64,000 nt of DNA. It comes from Nitrospira sp. Its GTDB lineage: Bacteria > Nitrospirota > Nitrospiria > Nitrospirales > Nitrospiraceae. Positions 33,322 through 41,995 of the stretch are shown in pieces. Numbering within the stretch: position 1 is the first letter of the stretch; every line of letters begins with the position of its first letter. Where the stretch lies: contig SWDM01000014.1 in assembly GCA_005116835.1 (NCBI GenBank), positions 124,001 through 188,000 on the forward strand. Reading direction: 5' to 3'. The position numbers were made by a program, and so were the translations under genes. The notes under the pieces were generated by a model. It did no database searches, was not told the origin of the DNA, and saw only the letters and a program-made list of their open reading frames with translations.

Positions 33322-33917
33322 CTTCGTTCTCGGGTCGCAAACATCCTCAACGTACCCGAGAGGGTACGCCTCCGGTGTTTGCTCGCCTGCGGCCTCGCTA
33401 GCGGAGCATTTTGAGCAGCCTGCGCAGGGTCGTGCTCGGTTCGAAGAAATCCTCAACGTAGCCAAGAGGCTACGCCTCCGGTTTCATCTCACCTGCGGCC
33501 TTGCCTGGGAAGAGGCGCGCGTTGGCGCGCCGGGGCTGGGCGGGTAAGAAGGGCGGCCATTTTGAGCAGCCTGCGAGCAGTGTTCTCGGGTCGCAACCAT
33601 CCTCAACGTATCCCACCCGGGGAAAGAGCTGTTCTGACAGCTCGGGGTTGGGCGGGTGAGAATGCTACGCCTCCGGTGGTTGCTTGCCTGCGGCCTCGCT
33701 ACCGGAACATTTTGAGCAGCCTGCATAGCGTCGTTCTCGGTTCGAAGAAATCCACAACATTGCCCACTCGGGAAAAGAGCGTTCCGACAGCTCGGGGTGG
33801 GGCGGGTGAGAATGCTACGCCTCCGGTGTTTGCTCGCCTCCGGTCTTGCCTGGGATGAGGCGCGCGGTGGCGCGCCGGGGCTGGGTGGGTGAGAAGGGTG
33901 AGCATTTTAGTAGCCCA
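33298..33917. repeat. Mosaic tandem array, four units of a 127-193 bp hairpin-type repeat
   Basis: Units run about 33298-33424, 33425-33574, 33575-33724 and 33725-33917. Each has a TCGTTCTCGG-like head, CCTCAACGTA, TACGCCTCCGGT, CTGCGGCC and the tail CATTTTGAGCAGCCTGC; the last tail is degenerate. Units 2 and 4 share an insert rich in GGCGCGC. Units 3 and 4 share an insert containing AAAGAGC and CAGCTCGGGG. Related single copies lie at 49613, 50578 and 53786. Too irregular for CRISPR. Confidence 0.82.
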
Positions 33918-34055
33918 CAGGGATTGCTACACCGTGCGGACATCATTCAGCGCCTGCGAGTCTTCGGCGCAAAGTCAGAATCTGATCTACGCTGTTGGAA
34001 GTGGGTGGTAGAATCTGTGCGGAGCCTCTCCATATAAGAGTGGGGGGGATGATTT

Positions 34056-35300
34056 ATGACGCACGATCAAGAAACCGTCCTGCTCCAAGGCCATATCATC
34101 GATTCGTTGATCCTGGCGAAGGTTCTGGACCGGATTCAGATGATGGGCGGAACATTCGACCTGCAGGATGTGCAGATCGGCAAGACCCGTGAGGAGCCTT
34201 CGCGAGCAAGAATCGTCGTGCGGGCTTCGTCTGCGACACTGCTCAGCGAGATTCTCCATGCCATTCAGCCCCACGGAGCATCGGTCGAGAGTGAACGGGA
34301 CTGCCGTCTGGCGGCGGCGCCGGCAGACGGCATCTTACCCGAAGAGTTTTACGCGACCACCCATTTACCCACGCAGGTGCGCGTGCATGATCAGTGGGTT
34401 GAGGTGGAGGGGATCGAGATGGATCTTGGAATTCTCGTGGATCCGGCTCGTCTGACTGCGAAGACTGTTCCCATGGGAGAGGTGAAGCAGGGAGATCAGA
34501 TTGTGACAGGCCGTGAGGGAGTACGGGTCATTCCGCTTCAACGGCCACGTGATCGCGATGTATTCAGTTTTATGGAGTCCCAGGTCTCGTCTGAGCGTCC
34601 CCATGGGCGCGTCATCGGTGACATTGCCAAGCGTCTTGCGCAGTTGCGAACAGGGTTCCGGGAGGGGAAGGTTGGAAGCAAGGTGCTCCTGGCAGGAGGC
34701 CCGGCGATCGTTCACGCCGGAGGGCGCGACGCGCTGACCTGGCTCATCGACGAAGGGTTCATCCATGTCTTGTTTTGCGGGAACGCCTTGCCCGCTCACG
34801 ATATGGAGGTCGATCTCTATGGTACGTCCCTCGGCTATGGGCATGTGGCAGGTCGTGTTGTGCCGCACGGGCACGAACATCATCTGCGAACCATCAATCG
34901 GATCAGGGCCATCGGCAGTATCGAGACAGCGGTCAGGTCTGGTGTCATCAAGACCGGAATTATGGCAGCCTGCGTCAGACAGGGTGTCCAGGTTGTGATG
35001 GCCGGCACGATCCGCGATGACGGCCCCTTGCCCGGGGTGATTACGGATTCGCTGGAGGCTCAGGTTGCCATGCGTGCGGCCATTCCCGGTATCGGATTGG
35101 CCATGCTCGTCGCCTCGACGTTACATGCGGTAGCGACGGGGAATTTGTTGCCTGCTGCCGTTCCATCCGTCTGTGTCGATGTCAATCCAGCCGTCCCGAC
35201 AAAACTCGCGGATCGAGGAAGTTTTCAGGCTGTCGGGTTGGTCATGGACGCCGCGTCGTTTTTACGTGACCTGGCGAGAGAGCTTGGAGCTCGTCTGTGA
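34056..35300 (+). CDS. LOR/SDH-family ornithine cyclodeaminase-type enzyme (TIGR00300)
   Basis: A 414-residue protein of the family that forms the C-terminal part of cyanobacterial AgrE and archaeal ornithine cyclodeaminases. VLLQGHIIDSLILAKVLDRI, HGRVIGDIAKRLAQLRTGFREGKVGSKVLLAGGPAIVHAGG and LCFGNAL..HDMEVDLYGTSLG-like segments are typical, as is a Rossmann-like C-terminus. The likely reaction is ornithine to proline plus ammonia with bound NAD. Next comes the arginine dihydrolase gene, so the two genes give the AgrE activities as separate proteins. A G-rich ribosome site is weak. Confidence 0.85.
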   Translation: MTHDQETVLLQGHIIDSLILAKVLDRIQMMGGTFDLQDVQIGKTREEPSRARIVVRASSATLLSEILHAIQPHGASVESERDCRLAAAPADGILPEEFYATTHLPTQVRVHDQWVEVEGIEMDLGILVDPARLTAKTVPMGEVKQGDQIVTGREGVRVIPLQRPRDRDVFSFMESQVSSERPHGRVIGDIAKRLAQLRTGFREGKVGSKVLLAGGPAIVHAGGRDALTWLIDEGFIHVLFCGNALPAHDMEVDLYGTSLGYGHVAGRVVPHGHEHHLRTINRIRAIGSIETAVRSGVIKTGIMAACVRQGVQVVMAGTIRDDGPLPGVITDSLEAQVAMRAAIPGIGLAMLVASTLHAVATGNLLPAAVPSVCVDVNPAVPTKLADRGSFQAVGLVMDAASFLRDLARELGARL

Positions 35301-35390
35301 GACGTAAAACGTTAATCGTTAATCGTGAAGGGCTTTTGAGGAGCGAGATCGATAGTCCTACGTTTCACGTTTCACGTTTTACGTTTTACG
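35301..35390. repeat. Heptamer inverted-arm repeat inside the arginine operon
   Basis: Left arm GACGTAAAACG with ATCGTTA and ATCGTGA units; right arm ACGTTTC twice then ACGTTTT twice. Starts at the stop codon of the cyclodeaminase-like gene, 20 bases before the next ATG. Confidence 0.8.
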
Positions 35391-35409
35391 GGTTGTCGGA
35401 GAGGAAATC

Positions 35410-36210
35410 ATGAGTCGCCTACTGGTCTGCCCGCCGGACTATTTCGGTATCGAATATGAGATTAATCCCTGGATGCGCCGTTCAAACGCGGTCGATTCAG
35501 GCCAGGCCATCCGCCAATGGCACCACCTCATGCAGGTGCTTGAGCAGGATGTCGGTGCGGTCCTGGAACGGATGAAGCCGGTGCCTGGACTACCAGACCT
35601 GGTGTTTACAGCGAATGCCGGCGTTGTGGTTGGCGGCACAGCCGTGCCGAGCCATTTTCGCTATCCTGAACGGCAGAAGGAAGAGGCGTACTTTGAGGAT
35701 TGGTTTCGTGGGCAGGGTTACAAAGTCGTCACGCTGGAGCCGGGCCGTTTCTTCGAGGGGGCAGGGGACCTATTGGGATTTCCCGACACCTGGTTCGGCG
35801 GCTATCGGCAGCGATCGGATATTCGTGTGTTCCCCACGATCAGCCAGTGGTTTCATCGAGAGATCATCCCGCTCGAACTGGTCGACAACCGGTTCTACCA
35901 CCTCGACACTTGCTTATGTCCCTTGAGTGGTGGAGAACTCCTCTATTTTCCTTCTGCGTTCGATCATTACGGACAAGAGGTTATTGCGCAACGGTTCGCG
36001 CTTTCCAGCCGTCTCGTGGTGCTGGAAGCTGAGGCGCTCAGATTTGCCTGCAATGCCGTCTGTGTCGGGAAACACGTCGTGCTACCCGCCGGTTGTCCAG
36101 AAACAGAATCCCTCTTGACCTCGCGCGGTTATCTCCCCCACCCGGTTGAGCTCGATGAATTTATGAAGTCGGGCGGCTCGGCGAAATGTCTGACGCTAGC
36201 ATTGGATTGA
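35410..36210 (+). CDS. Arginine dihydrolase (ArgZ-like, amidinotransferase fold)
   Basis: A 266-residue pentein-fold enzyme, ribosome site GAGAGGAAATC. Starts LLVCPPDYFGIEYEINPWM; DLVFTANAGVV near residue 66, EGAGDLLG near 117, FYHLDTCLCPL near 168 and the C-terminal GGSAKCLTL supply the guanidine site and catalytic Cys. INPWM and FTAN are features of ArgZ/AgrE arginine dihydrolases rather than DDAH or arginine deiminase; as I recall, the Asn of FTAN is needed for the dihydrolase reaction, arginine to ornithine, CO2 and two ammonia. Dimethylarginine hydrolase is the alternative but less likely given the adjacent cyclodeaminase gene. Confidence 0.82.
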   Translation: MSRLLVCPPDYFGIEYEINPWMRRSNAVDSGQAIRQWHHLMQVLEQDVGAVLERMKPVPGLPDLVFTANAGVVVGGTAVPSHFRYPERQKEEAYFEDWFRGQGYKVVTLEPGRFFEGAGDLLGFPDTWFGGYRQRSDIRVFPTISQWFHREIIPLELVDNRFYHLDTCLCPLSGGELLYFPSAFDHYGQEVIAQRFALSSRLVVLEAEALRFACNAVCVGKHVVLPAGCPETESLLTSRGYLPHPVELDEFMKSGGSAKCLTLALD

Positions 36211-36234
36211 GCAGAGTCGTTCGGCAACAGGTAC

Positions 36235-36316
36235 AAGAGTCTTAAAGTCATCAAGTCAAACGTCTTCATGTCTAATTATTTAGAGTTGGACTTGATGACG
36301 TTCGACCTGTGGACTT
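36235..36316. repeat. Inverted short-unit repeat (AAGTCATCAAGTC type)
   Basis: Left arm AAGTCATCAAGTC, right arm GACTTGATGACG, around a core with CTAATTATTTAGAG. Related to 25948-26009. Separates convergent genes. Confidence 0.55.
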
Positions 36317-36328
36317 TCTGACTCGACT

Positions 36329-36706
36329 TCAAGGCTTTTGTCTGAAAAAGAAAGATCCGTATAGCCCCGCGATGGCGATGGTGACGAGTTCGACTGTCAG
36401 CAACAGTCGGCTCACGATGGCATCGGGTGTCGGTGGGTTTAAGATGAAATGCAGGCCGAGGAATTCGGGAGCCTGCGACGGTGGGGTTTCCCAGGGTGGG
36501 AAGAGGAGCGCGAGGGACAGCAGCGCCACCATGCCATAGAGAAATTGAACATTGAGTTGTCCCGGTTCAGCTGACGGGATTGGCGATACTGATGGTTCTG
36601 GCGGCGGGGAAACGTCAACATGGTCTGCATGCAGCCGTTGGCCACACTGCGAGCAGTATCGGCTAATCTCCGGGATTTCATGTCGGCAGGAAGGACAACG
36701 TCTCAT
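36329..36706 (-). CDS. Zinc-ribbon membrane protein
   Basis: A 125-residue protein starting MRRCPSCRHEIPEISRYCSQCG, a CxxC-x13-CxxC zinc ribbon, followed by a Pro/Ser-rich linker and two membrane segments (about residues 55-72 and 100-118). The start at 36706 puts the ribbon at the N-terminus, as usual; the longer frame to 36790 adds no recognisable sequence. Function unknown. Confidence 0.72.
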   Translation of the reverse strand: MRRCPSCRHEIPEISRYCSQCGQRLHADHVDVSPPPEPSVSPIPSAEPGQLNVQFLYGMVALLSLALLFPPWETPPSQAPEFLGLHFILNPPTPDAIVSRLLLTVELVTIAIAGLYGSFFFRQKP

Positions 36707-36834
36707 AGGGGTTCCCCCGTAGGCTACACGGAACCGCCGGCGTTTGCTACCTGTCCCGGTGAGATGAATTGCAAGACCGTCTTCATTCATTGACAGGTGA
36801 AAGAACCGGTTTCTATAATCCGTTTGCCCTTGAC

Positions 36835-36945
36835 TGGTTGCTCTGGTTTGTTTGGTTTTCCTCGTTCATTTGGTTGAACCGGACCAGCCAACTAAACCAG
36901 AAGAACCAAATCCACCAGATAAACTAAACAAACCAGGCCAACCAG
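36835..36945. repeat. Nonamer inverted-arm repeat, copy 5
   Basis: Left arm with GGTTTGTTT, GGTTTTCCT, CGTTCATTT, GGTTGAACC; right arm CCAAATCCA, CCAGATAAA, then AAACAAACCAGG. It lies in the leader of gpsA, ending 26 bases before the ATG. Confidence 0.85.
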
Positions 36946-36971
36946 TTTTAGCATCCTGTAAGGATCCACGT

Positions 36972-37991
36972 ATGCAGACGATCAGCCGAATAGGAGTCAT
37001 TGGGGCCGGCGCTTGGGGCACGGCATTGGCGAAGCATCTGGCGGAAAAAGGTGTCGAAACTCGACTGTGGGCCTACGAGCGAGAGGTCGTGGATGCGATC
37101 AAGGGGAAACACGAGAATCCGGTCTTTCTGCCCGGCGTCATGCTTCCCCCATCGCTCCTTGCCACCGGATCATTGTCGGAGCTCACCGAGCAGTGCGAGG
37201 GCCTGATTTTCGCAGTCCCATCCCACGTTGCGCGTCCCGTACTGCGTGAGTTAGTCCGCTCCCTGTCCGCCCCGATCCCCTTTATCAGCGCGACAAAGGG
37301 GGTTGAGGAAGATACATTGAATTTGATGACTCAGGTGATGACCGACGTCCTCCCTCCCGCCATGCACCGGGACATCATGGTGTTGTCCGGTCCGAGCTTC
37401 GCGACGGAAGTCAGCGCGGGGAATCCGGCGGTGCTCTGTTTGGCCGGGAGCAACGAAGAGCTGGTCAAAGTATTCCAGGCTGCGTTGATGACGCCGGCCT
37501 TTCGGGTATACGCGGACAACGATGTGTTGGGCGTCCAACTCGGCGGCGCGCTCAAGAATGTGATGGCCCTCGCAGCCGGCGTGGTGGATGGATTGGATCT
37601 CGGCCATAATGTGCGGGCGGCGTTGATTACTCGAGGATTGGCTGAGATGGTGCGGTTGGGTGTCGCGATGGGGGCTGACTCACGGACGTTCTATGGACTG
37701 TCAGGAGTAGGCGACTTGGTGTTGACCTGCACCGGAGCCTTGAGCCGGAATCACACAGTCGGTGTGAAGCTAGGCAAGGGCGAGCGGCTGGAGACGATCC
37801 TCGGAAATATGCAGGCCGTGGCCGAAGGGGTACGGACGGCGAAGGCGGCGTTTGGACTCGCGCGCCGTCATCATGTCGACATGCCGATCGTGCAAGAGGT
37901 CAATGCGGTATTATTCGAGGGGAAGTCTTGTCGAAAGGCGGTGACAGACCTGATGGAACGCGATGCCAAACCGGAGAAAGGACAGCCGTGA
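36972..37991 (+). CDS. gpsA: Glycerol-3-phosphate dehydrogenase [NAD(P)+]
   Basis: A 339-residue cytosolic enzyme making sn-glycerol 3-phosphate for phospholipids. ATG at 36972 with AAGGA upstream; the longer frame passes through repeat DNA. GVIGAGAWGTALA (residue 7 on) is the nucleotide site, SATKGVEEDT and LSGPSFATEV follow, and GGALKNVMALAAGVVDGLDLGHNVRAALITRGL contains the catalytic Lys. The stop overlaps the larB start (GTGA), so translation is coupled to larB. Length is normal. Confidence 0.97.
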   Translation: MQTISRIGVIGAGAWGTALAKHLAEKGVETRLWAYEREVVDAIKGKHENPVFLPGVMLPPSLLATGSLSELTEQCEGLIFAVPSHVARPVLRELVRSLSAPIPFISATKGVEEDTLNLMTQVMTDVLPPAMHRDIMVLSGPSFATEVSAGNPAVLCLAGSNEELVKVFQAALMTPAFRVYADNDVLGVQLGGALKNVMALAAGVVDGLDLGHNVRAALITRGLAEMVRLGVAMGADSRTFYGLSGVGDLVLTCTGALSRNHTVGVKLGKGERLETILGNMQAVAEGVRTAKAAFGLARRHHVDMPIVQEVNAVLFEGKSCRKAVTDLMERDAKPEKGQP

Positions 37992-38809
37992 ACCCTGAAG
38001 CATTGAAACGACTCCTGACCGAAGTGCGAGCAGGTACCTTGCCTGTGGAGACGGCGATCGGGCAGCTTCGGACACTCCCCTATGAAGATATTGGATTTGC
38101 CTCGGTGGACCATCACCGGTCATTACGGCAGGGGTTTCCCGAGGTCATATTCTGTGAGGGCAAGACGACGCCTCAGATCCGAGCTATTGCAACGGCGTTG
38201 CTGAAACATAATCGCCCGTTGCTCGCCACGCGCGCGACTCGCCAGGTTGCAATGGCCATTAAACGACTCGATCGTCGAGCGGTCTATCATGACGAGGCGC
38301 GCATTGTCGCGATCCGTGACCCCAAGCAGAAGCTGCAGGGGCATGTCTTGGTGATCACGGCAGGCACGTCGGATATTCCTGTCGCGGAAGAAGCGAAGGT
38401 GACGGCGGAGGTAATGGGAAGCCGGGTTGAGACGCTCTATGACGTGGGCGTAGCCGGCATTCATCGGTTGCTGGAACGTCAAGACCGGCTGTTGCATGCA
38501 CGGGTGGTGGTGGTGGTGGCGGGGATGGATGGCGCTTTGCCGAGTGTGGTCGGTGGATTGGCTCCCTGTCCAGTTGTTGCCGTGCCGACGAGCCGAGGCT
38601 ATGGCGCGAGTTTCGGTGGGCTCGCGGCGTTGTTGACGATGCTGAATTCCTGCGCGGCGGGGGTTGGGGTGATGAACATCGACAATGGGTTCGGGGCCGG
38701 CTGTCTTGCGCACCGGATCAACGTCCTGGGAGAGCAAACAGCCGTCAGCCTTCAGCAATCAGTAAAGCCGAAGAACAATAAGAAAGTGAAGCTGAGAGCT
38801 GAGAGCTGA
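37988..38809 (+). CDS. larB: Nickel-pincer cofactor biosynthesis protein LarB
   Basis: A 273-residue protein with GTG start in the gpsA stop and AAAGGA upstream. LarB carboxylates and hydrolyses nicotinic acid adenine dinucleotide to P2CMN, the first step to the nickel-pincer nucleotide. The C-terminal half (VITAGTSDIPVAEEAKVTAEVMGSRVETLYDVGVAGIHRLL .. VVAVPTSRGYGASFGGLAALLTMLNSCAAGVGVMNIDNGFGAG) is the PurE-like AIR-carboxylase domain with the conserved Cys in NSCAAG. The last 30 residues are Lys/Gln-rich and come from repeat-like DNA (GAGAGCTGAGAGCTGAG). Confidence 0.92.
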   Translation: MNPEALKRLLTEVRAGTLPVETAIGQLRTLPYEDIGFASVDHHRSLRQGFPEVIFCEGKTTPQIRAIATALLKHNRPLLATRATRQVAMAIKRLDRRAVYHDEARIVAIRDPKQKLQGHVLVITAGTSDIPVAEEAKVTAEVMGSRVETLYDVGVAGIHRLLERQDRLLHARVVVVVAGMDGALPSVVGGLAPCPVVAVPTSRGYGASFGGLAALLTMLNSCAAGVGVMNIDNGFGAGCLAHRINVLGEQTAVSLQQSVKPKNNKKVKLRAES

Positions 38810-38819
38810 GAGCTGTCCG

Positions 38820-39389
38820 TTACTTGACTTCGATCGTTCCCCGTTTCGGCCAGGCCACCATCTGCGTTCTTGGGCCCTTCTCGCCGTTTGCCAGCAACTT
38901 CGCCCGCACTTCAAATTGATAGAGCCCCGCTCCCGGCTGAATTTTCTTTTGGTCCAACCCGTCCCACGTCAGGAGGACAGAGACATGTGGAGGGGCTGCG
39001 CCACCTGTTGGGGCGGTGTGCGGTTCCAGAGGTTTGCGTGTAGTCAGAAAACGCAGCGAATTCTTTGACGGCGAGGTAATGAAGGAGGAAACCTCCAGCA
39101 ACGTTGCCCCATTCAGTTCCTTAGGCAACTGGACCATGGCGGAAAACTGCAGTGGGCCGGACGAGATGATATAGGGGTTGGGGGAGACGTTCAGGGTGAG
39201 AATCTTGAGTTCCGGTTCTGGGCGCGGGGCTCTGTTGGGTTTCGATTTGGCGGAGGCGGCAAGTGGGGACCAAAGCAACAGTAGGGTGCAGAGCAGTACC
39301 CGGACAACCGGGCCAGTCCACGACCGGAATGATTCGGAATAAAGCTTGATCAAGGGCCGGTAGATTGTCATAGAGAATTGGCGCGACAT
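38820..39389 (-). CDS. Hypothetical secreted protein
   Basis: A 189-residue protein with an N-terminal signal peptide preceded by a basic region (about residues 1-47). The mature part is beta-rich (ILTLNVSPNPYIISSGPLQFSAMVQLPKELNGATLLEVSSFI) and could be one Ig-like domain, ending in a TWDGLD..LYQFEVRAKL strand pair like the FlgD/bacterial Ig 'ligand-type' domain. It lies on the opposite strand between larB and larC. Start could also be 39371. Role unknown. Confidence 0.6.
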   Translation of the reverse strand: MSRQFSMTIYRPLIKLYSESFRSWTGPVVRVLLCTLLLLWSPLAASAKSKPNRAPRPEPELKILTLNVSPNPYIISSGPLQFSAMVQLPKELNGATLLEVSSFITSPSKNSLRFLTTRKPLEPHTAPTGGAAPPHVSVLLTWDGLDQKKIQPGAGLYQFEVRAKLLANGEKGPRTQMVAWPKRGTIEVK

Positions 39390-39682
39390 CAGTCTATTGT
39401 TGCGAAATGCTCAGATGAGGACGAGCTCAGTGGGGATAACATAGCGTCGGTGGGCTGTCAATGTATTCTCGCGCGATGGGCGTGAAAAGCGCGATAGGCG
39501 CGGCTCGATGTTCAAAGTTCTGTGTTCGAAGTTCCGAAAACTTCGAACCTCGAACCGTCGCCAGTCTCACCCGTCCCGCTTTTCTCGCCCGTCTCGCGAG
39601 TCTCGCCTCGACGAATCGATTGCCGTTCACGCGCTGCTTGGGTAAGATGGCGCGGGTTGAATTGAGGGGAGAAAGGATACAC

Positions 39683-40888
39683 GTGGGCGCGCATCTTCAT
39701 TTCGATTGTTATTCCGGTATCAGCGGCGACATGATCCTCGGCGCGCTTGTGGATGTGGGCGCCCCATTTCCCGATTTGGTGAGCGGACTGAAGCGACTCA
39801 AGCTTTCGGGGTTTACGCTACGGAAGCGACGGGTGCAACGAGGGGCGATCCACGCCACAAAGGTGGACGTCGTGATCACGTCGGGATTGCGCAAGCCGCT
39901 CTCGCTTCATCGGATCCACGCTATCCTCTCCGCGAGTCGAATTCCCGATAAAATCAAACAGCAAAGCCGGTCGGTATTCGATCGATTGGCCGATGCGGAG
40001 GGCCATGCCCATCGCGTGGCCAAGGATCATGTCCATTTTCATGAAGTGGGGGTGTTGGATTCGTTTGTCGATATTGTCGGCGGGCTGATTTGCTGCGATC
40101 TGCTGGGTGTGACGCGTGTCACGGCTTCTCCCGTCAATGTCGGAGCTGGGACGCTGCAATCGGCGCACGGGATCCTTCCCGCGCCTGGTCCGGCGGTCGC
40201 CATTTTGGCGAAAGGAGCCCCGATTTATAGCGCCGGCCCTTCGCGCGAACTCACCACGCCGACCGGCATGGCCCTGTTGCGTACGCTGACATCGGAGTTC
40301 GGTCCTATGCCGGTGATGACGCCGACGGCCATCGGCTATGGAGCGGGCGATGCCGATCCTGTCGGCTGGCCAAATGCCTTGCGTGTGTTCCTCGCGCGAT
40401 CGTCGTCGCGAGGAGTCAGGGAGCAGGATACGGTGCTGCAAGTTGAAACTAATCTCGACGATGTGAACCCGCAAACGTATGAATATGTGATGGAGCAGTT
40501 ATTTGCCTGTGGGGCGCTCGATGTGACACTGGCGCCGGTCATTATGAAACGTGGACGGCCCGGCATCATTCTGACCTGTCTCGCGGCTCCGACAGCGGCG
40601 GATCGGATTCTTGACGTCTTGTTTAAGGAGACGACATCGCTGGGAGTTCGGATTCGAGAAGTCGAGCGGCAGATCCTCCCTCGGCGTTTTGTCTCAGTGA
40701 AGGTGCGCGGAGGAGTCGTTCGAATGAAGATTGCCGATGTGAGCGAAACCGCGGTCAAGGCGGCTCCGGAATATCTCGATTGTAAGCGGATCGCCGAACG
40801 AACGGGACGATCCGTAAAAGAAGTCCTCGAGGCCGCGTCCCTTGCCTATGCCAAACAGCGGGTCGTTAGGCCAACGGGCCGGGGATGA
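39683..40888 (+). CDS. larC: Nickel insertion protein LarC
   Basis: A 401-residue protein; GTG at 39683 with GAGAAAGGA upstream. In-frame codons further upstream lie in short repeats (GTTCGAAGTTC type). LHFDCYSGISGDMILGALVD is the LarC start, KDHVHFHEVGVLDSFVDIVGG carries the histidine cluster, and the C-terminus (ETNLDDVNPQTYEYVMEQLFACGALDV .. GRPGIILTCLA) is the CTP-binding/nickel-loading part. LarC inserts Ni into the pincer nucleotide. No frameshift separates LarC1 and LarC2 here. LarE and LarA are not in the window. Confidence 0.93.
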   Translation: MGAHLHFDCYSGISGDMILGALVDVGAPFPDLVSGLKRLKLSGFTLRKRRVQRGAIHATKVDVVITSGLRKPLSLHRIHAILSASRIPDKIKQQSRSVFDRLADAEGHAHRVAKDHVHFHEVGVLDSFVDIVGGLICCDLLGVTRVTASPVNVGAGTLQSAHGILPAPGPAVAILAKGAPIYSAGPSRELTTPTGMALLRTLTSEFGPMPVMTPTAIGYGAGDADPVGWPNALRVFLARSSSRGVREQDTVLQVETNLDDVNPQTYEYVMEQLFACGALDVTLAPVIMKRGRPGIILTCLAAPTAADRILDVLFKETTSLGVRIREVERQILPRRFVSVKVRGGVVRMKIADVSETAVKAAPEYLDCKRIAERTGRSVKEVLEAASLAYAKQRVVRPTGRG

Positions 40889-41886
40889 CGGTCTTACTCT
40901 ATACACTGCTGTTTCTCGTATCCGTCGCAGTGACGTTGGGCGCCTGTACCCTCTTCACAAACGCCATCGAGTGGTTGGGTAAGCGATTCAACTTGTCTGA
41001 AGGCGCAGTCGGCGGAGTGTTGGCAGCGATCGGCACGACACTTCCTGAAACCTCCATCCCCGTCATTGCCATTTTCTTTGGGGCCAGCCGGGCCGAAGCG
41101 GAGGTGGGGTTAGGCGCGATTCTCGGCGCGCCCTTCATGCTGACGACTCTGGTGATCCCCATCTTGGCCATCCTGCTGATGGTCTATGCCGGCTTGGGGA
41201 AGAGAACCGCTGCCTTCCGATTGAATTATCCCGATGTAAGAGGCGATCTCTCCTTTTTTGTGGTGGCCTATGGCGTCGCATTGGCTTGTGCGTTTATTCC
41301 ATCTCAAACGATGCACATTGCCGCCGCCGTCGGGTTGATCGGCCTCTATCTCTATTATGTCAAGTTGAAGTTTAGTCAGTCTGATGAAGAAGCAAGCGAA
41401 GGCGCACTTGAGCCGCTGCTTTTTGCCAGAAAGGCAGCCATCCCGTCATTCGGGCTGATCGGTCTTCAAGCAGGGCTTGGCTTGGCAGGTCTCGCGCTCG
41501 GTGCGCATCTTTTCGTGCTGGCTGCAGAAACGATCGCGGGAGCTCTGTCGATATCTCCATTAATTCTGGCCCTCCTCGTCGCGCCTCTGGCGACCGAATT
41601 GCCAGAGATGTCGAATAGCTTTCTCTGGCTCTATCGAAAGAAGGATCGGTTGGCAGTAGGGAATGTTACCGGCGCGATCGTCTTTCAGGGTACAATTCCA
41701 GTCTCGATCGGACTCTTGGGCACGGACTGGACGCTGGCGCCGACGGCGTTGATCACCATGGTGCTCGCTGTGGTGGCAGGCTCATTCCTATTGGCGCAGG
41801 CTGCGTGGGGTCACTGGCGACCCTGGTTGCTGAGCGGGAGCGCTCTCCTTTATATAGGATATGTGGTCTACCTATATGGTTGGTAA
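40885..41886 (+). CDS. CaCA-family cation/Ca2+ exchanger-like membrane protein
   Basis: A 333-residue protein with about ten membrane segments in two halves. Each half has an alpha-repeat: GAVGGVLAAIGTTLPETSIPVIAIFFGA (residues about 40-67) and ILALLVAPLATELPEMSNSFLWLYR (about 228-252), with the acidic residues expected for NCX/CaCA exchangers. The start overlaps the larC stop (ATGA), so it is cotranslated with larC. A role in cation supply or efflux is inferred; nickel is possible but unproven. Confidence 0.87.
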   Translation: MTVLLYTLLFLVSVAVTLGACTLFTNAIEWLGKRFNLSEGAVGGVLAAIGTTLPETSIPVIAIFFGASRAEAEVGLGAILGAPFMLTTLVIPILAILLMVYAGLGKRTAAFRLNYPDVRGDLSFFVVAYGVALACAFIPSQTMHIAAAVGLIGLYLYYVKLKFSQSDEEASEGALEPLLFARKAAIPSFGLIGLQAGLGLAGLALGAHLFVLAAETIAGALSISPLILALLVAPLATELPEMSNSFLWLYRKKDRLAVGNVTGAIVFQGTIPVSIGLLGTDWTLAPTALITMVLAVVAGSFLLAQAAWGHWRPWLLSGSALLYIGYVVYLYGW

Positions 41887-41897
41887 CCACTGAAGAT

Positions 41898-41995
41898 GGT
41901 TTATTTGGTTTGTCTGGTTTGTTTTGTTTGTTTGGTTCAATGGGGAGTAGGTTCATGACGACACAACAAAACAAACCAAAGAAACCAAACAAACC
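41898..41995. repeat. Nonamer inverted-arm repeat, copy 6, extending into pdxA
   Basis: Left arm GGTTTATTT, GGTTTGTCT, GGTTTGTTT, TGTTTGTTT, GGTTCAATG. Right arm, after the pdxA ATG, has CAAAACAAACC and AAACCAAACAAACC. The right arm encodes the pdxA N-terminal residues TTQQNKPKKPNKP. Confidence 0.85.

Noticed and set aside
33298-33917. CRISPR array
   Set aside because: Units are 127-193 bp, differ in length and carry shared inserts; no short identical repeats with unique spacers and no cas genes.
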